A stretch of 7,013 bases of DNA from Candidatus Woesearchaeota archaeon (GTDB lineage Archaea; Nanobdellota; Nanobdellia; Woesearchaeales; GW2011-AR9): positions 1-7,013 of the forward strand of contig JACOZM010000073.1 of NCBI GenBank assembly GCA_016181345.1. Reading direction: 5' to 3'. Shown here one piece after another: positions 1 to 5,845 of the stretch. Made by a program: the position numbers and the translations under genes. Each line of letters begins with the position of its first letter. The first letter of the stretch is position 1. The notes under the pieces are model-generated. The model did not search any database, was not told the origin of the DNA, and saw only the letters and a list, made by a program, of their open reading frames with translations.

Positions 1-340
1 AGGTAAGGTTTTTGCAGCCTTTTTTTTAGTCCCGCATCCAGGGTTAGCACTAAATCTCCTTGTTGAGAGTGGTAACTAACTGGTCATCAACATATTGTTC
101 AGTACCCTTACCTTCAAGAACCTCAACATTCTGGTGTTTTAGTAGAGATAACACTAATCTAGCGGCTTGCTTCTCTTTCCCACGTTGCTCTTTTTGAATC
201 TTCTCTAATTCTTTGACTGTTCCTTCTACTATGCACAACTTATATCCAATGTCACAACACTTCTTAATCTCTGAAAATAAATCTATCTTAAAATCAGAGA
301 TAGCCATCAAGGCATTTGTGTCAATGATAATTTTTTTCAT
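1..340 (-). pseudogene. PIN-domain ribonuclease-like protein, frameshifted and cut by window edge
   Basis: Translation from the ATG at 340 gives 96 residues opening with IIIDTNALM, the first strand of a PIN domain with its metal-binding Asp7. A second acid, Glu44, lies in VKELEKI, and Asp85/Asp86 in YVDDQLV. PIN domains are Mg-dependent RNases of about 130 residues (VapC toxins, Nob1 and Fcf1-type rRNA processing factors), so this frame stops early, at a TAG at 50-52, right after the third acid. A different minus-strand frame continues from about position 56 to the window edge with DLVLTLDAGLKKRLQK, which is the expected next strand with the fourth acid. One base therefore appears to be missing around 55-60. 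The gene is either a real pseudogene or carries a sequencing indel, and its C-terminus lies outside the window. It starts 64 bp after the membrane-protein gene and may share its transcript. No antitoxin-like partner is visible, which favours an rRNA-processing-type PIN protein over a VapC toxin. Confidence -1.
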
Positions 341-404
341 TATCGTTTGGTTAATGATCTCATCTATGCTTAATTCCTCTCAATCCCCTTAATTCTCCTC
401 GCCA

Positions 405-1241
405 TTAATTCTTCTCAGTATGATGTTTCTTTAAAAGAATAGCTTGGATAGTGGTTATTACTAATATTCTACTGACGGAGAGCATCAATGTTAACACTAA
501 AAAAAAGGATAGGATGAGGATAACATTATCTGGAGAAAGATAGGCATAGATAAGATAAAATGATCCCAGCATGAAGGTTGCACTAATGATGACGATGGAA
601 AGTGTCTTAAGGATTTTTTTGATCGCTGCTTTCCACCAGCTTCGGAAAAATTCTTTCCATGTATGCTCATCAAGGAGAGTTAAAAATACGATGAGGATAT
701 AATAGACAACAACGAATCCTGCGACTAAATATTTAGTGACTGTAGCAACAAAATCAACATCTGCTGCATCGGTAATAAGATCTTTCAGCAGAAAATAAGC
801 AAATGAAAAAAAACTTCCTAATAGGACGATAGAAACAGCAAGATACTTAAGAAACATCCTTCCTAACATATTAAAAGGTATTTTTTTGATAACATGATGA
901 GACAGAAGCCATAATCCGCCATGAAACACGATGAATAATGCCCCCATCCAACTTAAGCCTTCAATGATATTTTGCTGAAGGGATTGGTAGCTTCTCTGGA
1001 TGATAAACATATTTTCTAAGAATGGTTCTCCTTTTTGAAGCTCTTCTGGATTATAATTTGCTGTATCTAATTGTCCCATGATAGTATTCATATCAGTGAT
1101 AATCTTTACTTGATACGTTATCCCTACCATCCCTGCTAAGGCCAGAAAAATAATCTGCAGGATGATGATACTTACAACTAACCGCTTATTCTCTTTAATT
1201 GAACTCCAAAAATGGATAAACCCCTTTTTTAAGTACAGCAT
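405..1241 (-). CDS. six-helix integral membrane protein, function unknown
   Basis: The product is a 278-residue hydrophobic protein that I do not recognise as a named family. Membrane segments can be read at about residues 21-43, 95-115, 131-152, 168-190, 211-234 and 238-265. The longest soluble stretch (44-94) lies between the first two and contains many Asn, Gln and Glu residues, so it may form an exported domain. Basic and aromatic residues cluster between helices 4 and 5 (EFFRSWWKAAIKKILK) and at the C-terminus (KKHHTEKN), which by the positive-inside rule suggests both lie in the cytoplasm. There is no signal peptidase site and no recognisable transporter motif. A GAGG ribosome binding site lies four bases before the ATG (1246-1249), supporting this start. 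The stop TAA overlaps a small ATG reading frame, and the PIN gene follows 64 bp downstream. A TATA-like element lies about 25 bp upstream. I am confident this is a real gene, less so about the topology. Confidence -1.
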   Translation of the reverse strand: MLYLKKGFIHFWSSIKENKRLVVSIIILQIIFLALAGMVGITYQVKIITDMNTIMGQLDTANYNPEELQKGEPFLENMFIIQRSYQSLQQNIIEGLSWMGALFIVFHGGLWLLSHHVIKKIPFNMLGRMFLKYLAVSIVLLGSFFSFAYFLLKDLITDAADVDFVATVTKYLVAGFVVVYYILIVFLTLLDEHTWKEFFRSWWKAAIKKILKTLSIVIISATFMLGSFYLIYAYLSPDNVILILSFFLVLTLMLSVSRILVITTIQAILLKKHHTEKN

Positions 1242-1257
1242 AAATCCTCTTCTATAA

Positions 1258-1272
1258 CTCTATTTTTATATG
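1258..1272 (-). promoter_or_regulatory. TATA-like element for the membrane-protein gene
   Basis: On the minus strand this reads CATATAAAAATAGAG, a good archaeal TATA box. Its centre is about 25 bp from the start codon at 1241, so transcription would start almost at the ATG (leaderless). The GAGG at 1246-1249 would then be unnecessary, so a second TATA-like stretch at 1311-1322 (TATATACTAA on the minus strand), at the edge of the hairpin repeat, may be the true promoter. Confidence -1.
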
Positions 1273-1284
1273 ATCCTATTCTTC

Positions 1285-1319
1285 TATACTAAGTTCGAAA
1301 GCTTCGGAACTTTAGTATA
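1285..1319. repeat. long imperfect inverted repeat (hairpin) upstream of the membrane-protein gene
   Basis: The left arm 1285-1299 (TATACTAAGTTCGAA) pairs with the right arm 1303-1319 across a three-base spacer AGC. The right arm has two single-base bulges (one G near 1306, one extra T near 1311). The 15-base stem is the strongest fold in the 1242-1491 gap. It has no T-run on the minus-strand side, so it is a poor terminator for the upstream gene. It could be an operator or 5' leader hairpin for the membrane-protein gene. Nothing else in this 250-bp gap looks like a gene. Confidence -1.
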
Positions 1320-1491
1320 TAACTGTAATTTTACGGTCTATAATTCTACAAACCTCTAATAGGTGATTTAAATCTCAAGAACATAAAAACCTTTTGGTCA
1401 ACAGTATGTATCTAGTTCTGTCAACAACCTAATAGAAACTCTAAGTTTGTTAAGTATTCCTCAGTAAATTACTCTCTCTCGCTCACTCTAC

Positions 1492-1689
1492 CTAATTTTC
1501 ATATCTCTGTTCATAATCTTTCATGATTCCTTTTGGGTCTATTCCTTTTAGTTTTACTTGAACAATATTTTTTCCAATCGGAAACTCAATGATGCGGATA
1601 TCTTTTTTTTGCGCTTCCGCTATCTTTGCGATGATCTCCCGTTCGCTCAGTAAACAATCATCTAATCCTAATATTGTTTTCAATCCCAT
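1492..1689 (-). CDS. small hypothetical protein, 65 residues
   Basis: This is a short but coding-like frame. It starts with a compact helix-rich segment (LGLDDCLLSEREIIAKIAEAQKK, residues 8-30), followed by an alternating polar/hydrophobic strand pair (IRIIEFPIGKNIVQVKLKG, residues 32-50) and an acidic tail, DYEQRYEN. This suggests a small alpha/beta domain. I do not recognise the family. No convincing ribosome binding site precedes the ATG at 1689. The upstream acidic-protein gene lies 108 bp away on the same strand, so they may be co-transcribed. A plus-strand frame over part of this region is Ser/Asn/Phe-rich low complexity and looks like the shadow of the minus-strand genes. The balanced composition and the sensible secondary-structure pattern favour a real gene. 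Confidence -1.
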   Translation of the reverse strand: MGLKTILGLDDCLLSEREIIAKIAEAQKKDIRIIEFPIGKNIVQVKLKGIDPKGIMKDYEQRYEN

Positions 1690-1797
1690 CGTTTCATTTA
1701 AATTCTATTCAAATTTCTTGTATTCATTTCACTCTATTTTTCTACCTTTCTCTCTCCTCAATCTATCTAAGCCTATACATGTTCTTTACACCAACAA

Positions 1798-1998
1798 TCA
1801 CATAAACAATTCTTCTTCATACGCTTCTAAAAATCCTTCTTCTTCAGTAAACTCCAACTCTTCCTCATACCCTTCCATAAACCCATCCTCTTCATAACGC
1901 AGTGCTCCTTCTTCGACAAGTGTCTCTCTCTTCTTTCGAGAATAGATTGTTTCTTCTTCCTCCTCTAAGCTATTTTCTCTGCCCCTCATATAATTCAT
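1798..1998 (-). CDS. acidic small protein with tandem GF-E-YEEEL repeats
   Basis: The product is a 66-residue, very Glu-rich protein. A basic patch (RKKRE, residues 21-25) follows an acidic run (LEEEEE, 11-16). The C-terminal half is an internal repeat with a 16-residue period: residues 36-48 fit EE(D/E)GF(M/L)E(G/A)YEEEL and residues 52-64 repeat it. A degenerate first copy, EEGALRYEED, lies at 29-38. I do not recognise the family. The ATG at 1998 was chosen because a seven-G ribosome binding site sits six bases upstream. The frame stays open to an ATG at 2061 (21 more residues), which would be a near-leaderless start given the TATA box at 2092-2103, so this remains an alternative. Repeats plus a strong ribosome binding site argue for a real gene, perhaps one that binds a basic partner or metal ions (inference only). 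Confidence -1.
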   Translation of the reverse strand: MNYMRGRENSLEEEEETIYSRKKRETLVEEGALRYEEDGFMEGYEEELEFTEEEGFLEAYEEELFM

Positions 1999-2004
1999 TT
2001 TAAT

Positions 2005-2011
2005 CCCCCCC
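2005..2011 (-). promoter_or_regulatory. seven-G ribosome binding site deciding the 1998 start
   Basis: On the minus strand seven consecutive G residues precede GATTAAA and the ATG at 1998, a spacing of six bases. Such a run is rare by chance in DNA this AT-rich. It can pair with the CCUCC core of 16S rRNA through G-C pairs and one G-U pair. Confidence -1.
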
Positions 2012-2091
2012 TTTGCAATAAGGATACTTATCAAGCCAAATTCCTCTTTAGCTTCAGCCATATCACTATTGCAATATTTAGTTACAAAACA

Positions 2092-2103
2092 TTTAAATAT
2101 AAA
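2092..2103 (-). promoter_or_regulatory. TATA box for the acidic-protein gene
   Basis: The minus strand reads GTATTTATATTTAAATG around this site, an archaeal TATA box. The predicted transcription start near 2070 gives a leader of about 70 bases for the 1998 start, or under 10 bases for the alternative ATG at 2061. Confidence -1.
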
Positions 2104-2142
2104 TACATTCCGTTGATACTATATAGGTAACATATAGAACGT

Positions 2143-2154
2143 AAAAATATATAG
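2143..2154 (+). promoter_or_regulatory. TATA-like element, distal plus-strand promoter
   Basis: AAAAATATATAG matches an archaeal TATA box on the plus strand, predicting a start near 2175. A transcript from here would carry a long leader of about 180 bases before the AbrB-PhoU gene, including the direct repeats and the palindrome. It is weaker than the proximal element because the whole region is AT-rich. Confidence -1.
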
Positions 2155-2238
2155 TGATGATACAGAGTGATACATAATGATGATTGTATGCATTTGTATG
2201 GTGGGGGTGTGTGGTTAAGAAGCTGATTGTTTCACGTG

Positions 2239-2278
2239 CAAAGAAACATTGTGCAGAGATATTGTTCAAAGAAACATT
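2239..2278 (+). repeat. 12-bp direct repeat, CAAAGAAACATT, two copies
   Basis: CAAAGAAACATT occurs at 2239-2250 and again at 2267-2278, so the copies start 28 bp apart. GTGCA precedes the first copy and recurs just after it. The second copy runs into the left arm of the palindrome. Spaced direct repeats upstream of a promoter are a common arrangement for regulator binding, but function is not shown. Confidence -1.
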
Positions 2279-2296
2279 ACAAATTAGATTTGTAAT
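2276..2296. promoter_or_regulatory. perfect palindrome, candidate operator of the AbrB-PhoU gene
   Basis: ATTACAAAT (2276-2284) is followed by the spacer TAG and the exact reverse complement ATTTGTAAT (2288-2296). It lies directly against the proximal TATA-like element, where a bound dimer would meet the TBP/TFB complex. A homodimeric regulator would fit such a site. The AbrB-fold protein encoded 60 bp downstream is one candidate, which would make the gene self-regulating (inference). Confidence -1.
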
Positions 2297-2307
2297 TATT
2301 ATAATAG
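2297..2307 (+). promoter_or_regulatory. proximal TATA-like element of the AbrB-PhoU gene
   Basis: TTATTATAATA lies about 55 bp before the ATG at 2358, predicting a start near 2328 and a 30-base leader that contains the G5 ribosome binding site. The local AT richness limits confidence in the exact box. Confidence -1.
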
Positions 2308-2343
2308 TTATTAAAGAACAAGGATATTATATTGAAGAACTTT

Positions 2344-2348
2344 GGGGG
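2344..2348 (+). promoter_or_regulatory. G5 ribosome binding site of the AbrB-PhoU gene
   Basis: TTTGGGGG ends nine bases before the ATG at 2358. The same TTTGGGGG word precedes the kinase-fold gene at 3542-3549, indicating a shared style of translation start signal. Confidence -1.
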
Positions 2349-2357
2349 AAATAAACC

Positions 2358-3317
2358 ATGGAATATCGGAAAATAATTTCATTCGGAAAGAGCAGTTTTG
2401 TCGTTTCATTGCCAAAAACATGGGTACGGCAGAACAAGCTGCATAAAGGTGATCTTATTTATTTTGACGAGCAGAATAATGACCTCTTATTGCAGCCAAA
2501 GAAAGACGAACGTGAAACTCTTGAAAAAGAAATAACTATCCATATTGATGGAAAAGATATTCGCAGGGTCCAGAGGGAAACTATTGCAGCGTACATCCAG
2601 AATTATAAGACAATCATTCTTCAAGGTGATGAAGTAAAGGAGAAAGCTAAAATCCTTCAATCTTTTATCCAGAACCTTGTTGCTTTGGAGATATTAGAAC
2701 AGGATTCTAAAAAAATAGTTGCTAAAGATTTCTTGAACATTAACGATATTTCATTAACTCAAATTATCCGAAAGATGGATGTCATCACAAAATCTATGTT
2801 AAAGGATTGCATCAACACGTTTAAAGAAGATAATTCGGACAATATCCTTCTTCGTGACCATGATGTCAATAAGTTTCGTTTTTTGATTTACAGGATTACT
2901 TGGTTTGCGACTGAAGGCAATTCAATGATACTTAAAAAACTGAACGCTAGTTATCGCGATATCTTCAATTATTGGTGGCTGGCTTTTACTATTGAATCAG
3001 TAGCTGATCACGTCAAGAGGATTGCAAGATTGATGAAAGATACAAAACTTCCTCTTAAAGAGCAAAAGACATTTGAAGGGTTATTATCTTCTGTTGATGA
3101 GTTGTATTCCAATTTGATGAAATCTTACTATACTAAGAATCATGATGAAGCCCACGAATTATTGCAGAACCGCTTTATTTTAATGAGTCAATGTGATGAA
3201 TTCTACATTAAAAACAGAGGTATAAATAATATTGGTTACCTTATGCATAGTATTAAATCCTTGATTGAAGATACAACTGCAATAGGTAGGATAGTTTATG
3301 AAGGCATTCCTGGATAG
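2358..3317 (+). CDS. phosphate uptake regulator, SpoVT/AbrB-PhoU fusion
   Basis: The product is a 319-residue two-domain protein. Residues 1-50 form a SpoVT/AbrB swapped-hairpin DNA-binding domain: the pattern YRKIISFGKSSFVVSLPKTW, then LHKGDLIYF, is the usual archaeal signature. Residues from about 115 to 315 are a PhoU-like helical bundle with repeated long amphipathic helices, including DHVKRIARLMKDT near 217 and SLIEDTTAIGRIVYEG at the end. The length is normal for the archaeal fusion family. Bacterial PhoU senses phosphate status through the Pst transporter. In the archaeal fusion the AbrB part is presumed to bind DNA directly. No pst genes are in this window, so the target is unknown. 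The ATG at 2358 is supported by a G5 ribosome binding site nine bases upstream. A perfect palindrome at its promoter suggests autoregulation. It ends in TAG with a backup TGA four codons later. Family assignment is confident; the role in phosphate control is inferred from the family. Confidence -1.
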   Translation: MEYRKIISFGKSSFVVSLPKTWVRQNKLHKGDLIYFDEQNNDLLLQPKKDERETLEKEITIHIDGKDIRRVQRETIAAYIQNYKTIILQGDEVKEKAKILQSFIQNLVALEILEQDSKKIVAKDFLNINDISLTQIIRKMDVITKSMLKDCINTFKEDNSDNILLRDHDVNKFRFLIYRITWFATEGNSMILKKLNASYRDIFNYWWLAFTIESVADHVKRIARLMKDTKLPLKEQKTFEGLLSSVDELYSNLMKSYYTKNHDEAHELLQNRFILMSQCDEFYIKNRGINNIGYLMHSIKSLIEDTTAIGRIVYEGIPG

Positions 3318-3360
3318 TTCTTCAAATGAAATAGCCTTCAAACAGGATAAGTTTTTTCTT
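3299..3360 (+). terminator. hairpin and T-tracts after the AbrB-PhoU gene
   Basis: TGAAGGC (3299-3305) can pair with GCCTTCA (3334-3340) across the stop codon, and a T6 tract follows at 3352-3357. Further T-rich tracts run to about 3421 (T6 at 3405, T7 at 3414). Archaeal termination mostly uses T-tracts, so the tracts carry more weight than the stem. Confidence -1.
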
Positions 3361-3485
3361 CCGTTCTCTATTCGTTATCTTTTGTAACTTCCATTTCTTT
3401 CTCCTTTTTTCTATTTTTTTGTTAATCTGTTATTTTTTCCCATCAGAACTACTTTTTATCCCTACTTAAGAGTGAGAAAATACTG

Positions 3486-3500
3486 GAAACATTTATAAAT
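3486..3500 (+). promoter_or_regulatory. promoter (BRE plus TATA) of the kinase/CYTH-like operon
   Basis: GGAAACATTTATAAAT combines a purine-rich BRE-like stretch with a consensus TATA box (TTTATAAA at 3492-3499). It is the best promoter in the window. Predicted start is near 3522, giving a leader of about 40 bases with the G5 ribosome binding site inside. Confidence -1.
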
Positions 3501-3544
3501 AAGCCTATTCGTTGGAAAAGTGAGTAGATAGAAGACTAGAGTTT

Positions 3545-3549
3545 GGGGG
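3545..3549 (+). promoter_or_regulatory. G5 ribosome binding site of the kinase-fold gene
   Basis: TTTGGGGG ends 12 bases before the ATG at 3562. This spacing is long, but no better site or alternative start lies closer. Confidence -1.
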
Positions 3550-3561
3550 TAAAAGATATTA

Positions 3562-4851
3562 ATGGCAGAAGAACGTGTACTCTGGACGAAAACAGATAGT
3601 GCAACGTTTGAGGTAGATTATGGTGCGCACCGTAAATCAGTATATAAATCATTTTCGCCCGATGATATTGCTAGGGCTTATCGATTAGTGTCTGGTGAAG
3701 ACTCTTCTACTCATGTTGAAAACCCCTTGCAAAAAGACAGTCAGGCATCCTTATTCTGGAGGGAGTATAATCTGTTGAAGGCGTTTCAAGGAAGCGGATA
3801 TGTTCCACAATTAGTAGGAGGGCCAGATAGAAAGCATCTCCGGATCAATATGTCTTATATTGAATATAGGACGTTTCAAGATGCATTTACAGGAATGGGT
3901 GAAGAAGAAATTATCTCTGCAACTCAAGAGATCGTTCAATTCTTAGGCCGATTTCAAGAGTATGTTCATCCTAACCTTCAAAGGATTTTACAGGTAGCTA
4001 ATGAAGGAAGGGATCGCCTAACTCGGCGTTCATTTAGGGATGAACATCAAAGTTTAGAAAAACATCTTGTTAATATCGCTTTTACCTATGGTGCTCATTT
4101 CAGGAGAAGAACTAGTTCTGAAGACTTAGATACGTTAAGCCATGATTATCAAGCTAGATCTAGTGCTGTTCTTTCTTTCTTTAAAGACCGCCGGCTAAAT
4201 TTAACCAAGAAAGCTGGATATCTAGTAGATCATGAACGGAATGCAGTTGGAGAAGCAAAAGTATTTTCCCATGGAGACTGGAGGCCGCAGAATATTTTTG
4301 GAGTAGAAGACGAAGGTAGATTTGTCGGCCAGGCAGTCTGTGATTTTGATAAGGTCCAGCTTCATGGTCGTGCTCCGGTTTATGATTTAGCTTCTGGAAT
4401 ATTCCATCCTTATTTATTTCCTTTAACAGCAGATAAAATGCAATTTGCCGTAGATACTGCCAAAGACTTTTTGAGAGGACAAGGACATCTCGGCGAAGAG
4501 CTAGATAATCAAGTTGCTTTATTTGTCGGTGAAAGTTTATTGTTATTACTGAGAGATTTCGCAGTTAAAACTATTATGCCTTATTCTTCAATTCAGCGGT
4601 TTGCTCCAAGACAGCAAACTGAAAGCACAGATAAAGATCATTATCTTATCACTACTAGTCTTGCTGGATTAGAATTTTTGTTGAGTGAAGTACAGCAAGG
4701 TGATGTATTTGAAATGGCTGTCCAGCCATCAAAGAAGCATCGGGATTACGTTGTCGGACAAGCGAGGGTCATTTCAAAAATCTTGCGAACTAGTGGAGTT
4801 CAATCTAAAAGACTTTTAGAAAACCTCTCTAGGGGGACTAATGACTCCTGA
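3562..4851 (+). CDS. APH/choline-kinase-fold phosphotransferase-like protein
   Basis: The 429-residue protein has the ordered motifs of the aminoglycoside phosphotransferase/choline-kinase fold. These are a beta-3 lysine in SVYKSF (Lys29), an alpha-C glutamate in WREYNLLKAF (Glu68), and a hinge-like segment around MSYIEYRTF (97-105). The catalytic loop is HGDWRPQN (237-244, Asp239 base, Asn244 metal ligand). The metal-binding DFD is at 261-263, and PVYDLASG (272-279) is a typical APH continuation. All key residues are present, so it is probably an active ATP-dependent small-molecule or protein kinase. The substrate cannot be told. The insert at about 150-235, rich in Arg and charged residues, and the C-terminal 130 residues are longer than in simple APH enzymes. 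It has its own strong promoter. Its last 11 bases overlap the next gene, a CYTH-like protein, implying coupled translation and a joint function. It is not a predicted resistance gene. Confidence -1.
   Translation: MAEERVLWTKTDSATFEVDYGAHRKSVYKSFSPDDIARAYRLVSGEDSSTHVENPLQKDSQASLFWREYNLLKAFQGSGYVPQLVGGPDRKHLRINMSYIEYRTFQDAFTGMGEEEIISATQEIVQFLGRFQEYVHPNLQRILQVANEGRDRLTRRSFRDEHQSLEKHLVNIAFTYGAHFRRRTSSEDLDTLSHDYQARSSAVLSFFKDRRLNLTKKAGYLVDHERNAVGEAKVFSHGDWRPQNIFGVEDEGRFVGQAVCDFDKVQLHGRAPVYDLASGIFHPYLFPLTADKMQFAVDTAKDFLRGQGHLGEELDNQVALFVGESLLLLLRDFAVKTIMPYSSIQRFAPRQQTESTDKDHYLITTSLAGLEFLLSEVQQGDVFEMAVQPSKKHRDYVVGQARVISKILRTSGVQSKRLLENLSRGTNDS
4832..4836 (+). promoter_or_regulatory. G5 ribosome binding site of the CYTH-like gene, inside the kinase gene
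   Basis: AGGGGGACTAATG places five G residues four bases before the ATG at 4841, within the last codons of the kinase-fold gene. This fixes the start of the interrupted downstream gene well before its amber codon. Confidence -1.
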
Positions 4852-5719
4852 TAATAGTACTGTTCCTAGTGTACGCTACTTGATTCTTGGTGAACCTCCT
4901 ACTGTTCCTATAGAAAGTTTAGAATAGCTTGCCTTATCTCTTGTTCATGATTCTTCTACGTCTAGTTCTCTTTGTTTTGATGGGAGTATTAACCGATATA
5001 AAGAAATAGTTTCTAATATTTCAGGGAAGAGGTTAATCCCCGACTCACAGCTTAGGCGTTCTGGATCTACTGTTGCCGAGGAAGATTATCGTTTTTTTGA
5101 TACTTTTGAGTTAGATTTAAGAAAAGCAGGATTCACGGCATACATCTGCAGATCTCAACAAGAGGTAACTGGGCAAAAAGGTGAAACTGACCGCGAGGAG
5201 CGTATTGTTGCAGTTGTTCGCTCTCCTCTTATCAGCGGAATTCAGCAGCCGGATTATGTCTTAAAGCTTGATAATGTTGATTTTGATCTTGCCGAGCCAA
5301 ATGATATTGCTGAATTTTGGAAGCCTCTATTGGGAGCTAGACAGACTGCTAATGTTGGAGAATTATTAACGACAGTGATGAAATTATCTATTTCTTCAGA
5401 GGTATTTCGTTATCAAACTGACCGTGAACTAAAAGTCCAGATTGGGATTCAGGAGCTTACGGCAAAATTTCCCGGACAGCCTCACCCCTATAAATTACAT
5501 GAGATTGAAGTAAGGAGAATTGGTGTTGGTGAAAATGTTGATGTAAGGACTGTTTGTAACTATCTGAGCGAAACTCATGGTAAATATTTATTGTGCGCTC
5601 CAGAGCTTCCTTGGACTAAGGCTCTCCACTTAATGAGGGGAGAAAAGTTAGAAATTTTTGGGACTGCAGCAGAACACGGGGCAGAATATCTTAACCATCT
5701 TTTATCTGGAAACCAGTAG
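4841..5719 (+). CDS. CYTH-like (triphosphate tunnel) protein interrupted by in-frame TAG at codon 29
   Basis: Starting from the ATG at 4841, which overlaps the kinase gene by 11 bases and has a G5 ribosome binding site, the frame is open for 292 codons apart from one TAG at 4925-4927. No ATG, GTG or TTG occurs in frame between the TAG and TTG 5330, so the well-formed coding stretch 4928-5329 cannot be started normally. A conventional call would keep only 5330-5719 (129 residues). In full-frame numbering, residues 83-104 (YRFFDTFELDLRKAGFTAYI...) match the CYTH pattern of a YYDT strand followed by L-R-x-x-G and an Arg-ending strand. ERIVAVVR (120-127), RYQTDRELKVQI (190-201) and HEIEVRR (220-226) fit later tunnel strands. 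CYTH enzymes hydrolyse or cyclise triphosphates (ThTPase, CyaB). The usual N-terminal ExExK is not seen, which weakens the call and any claim of catalysis. The gene may be a recent pseudogene, contain a base error, or be read through. Confidence -1.
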
Positions 5720-5766
5720 ATTACATAAAAATAATTGTTGATCTTTTCTAATCAATGTACTAGTTA

Positions 5767-5787
5767 ATTATTATTATTATTATTATT
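5767..5787. repeat. (ATT)7 microsatellite
   Basis: Seven uninterrupted ATT units lie between the CYTH-like gene and the tRNA-Leu promoter, flanked by TTA and TAA. This simple repeat is prone to length variation. No gene is seen in the 192-bp gap that holds it. Confidence -1.
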
Positions 5788-5845
5788 TAATCTAGGCACT
5801 TCATTTTTCATATTGTTTCACATTCTATTGTTTTATGAAGGAAGA

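Larger units (their letters stand above)
1999..2357. promoter_or_regulatory. divergent intergenic regulatory region
   Basis: No well-supported gene lies in these 359 bases. The stretch separates the minus-strand acidic-protein gene from the plus-strand AbrB-PhoU gene. It holds TATA-like elements on both strands, several TGATAC/TGATGA words between 2113 and 2184, a 12-bp direct repeat, a perfect palindrome, and a G5 run at 2203-2207 before a doubtful 47-codon GTG frame (2211-2354). The density of repeats suggests regulated divergent promoters. Confidence -1.

Noticed and set aside
371..407. Eleven-codon minus-strand frame (MARRIKGIERN) overlapping the membrane-protein stop
   Set aside because: It is too short to support; only the TAATG overlap is suggestive and no family is recognisable.
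1589..1897. Plus-strand frame of 102 codons, rich in Ser, Asn, Phe
   Set aside because: It is the antisense shadow of two minus-strand genes in a pyrimidine-rich strand, with low-complexity NSSSYPSINPSSS-type content and no ribosome binding site.
2154..2184. Box C/D-like words (GTGATGA, ATGATGA) suggesting a C/D guide RNA
   Set aside because: No CTGA box D or D' lies at the proper distance from either; the next CTGA is about 40 bases after the second word.
5330..5719. Separate 129-codon gene starting at TTG 5330
   Set aside because: The frame is open upstream to 4928 with good coding character, and the TTG has no ribosome binding site. It is the C-terminal part of the gene starting at 4841.
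1483..5728. Backup stop codons after TAG-terminated genes as evidence for TAG decoding
   Set aside because: TAG at 1492, 3315 and 5717 is followed by another stop within four codons, but so are three TGA-ended genes (1798, 4849, 6647), so the effect is not specific to TAG.
5767..5787. (ATT)7 as the start of a CRISPR or iteron array
   Set aside because: It is an uninterrupted trinucleotide run with no spacers and no longer unit; a simple microsatellite.
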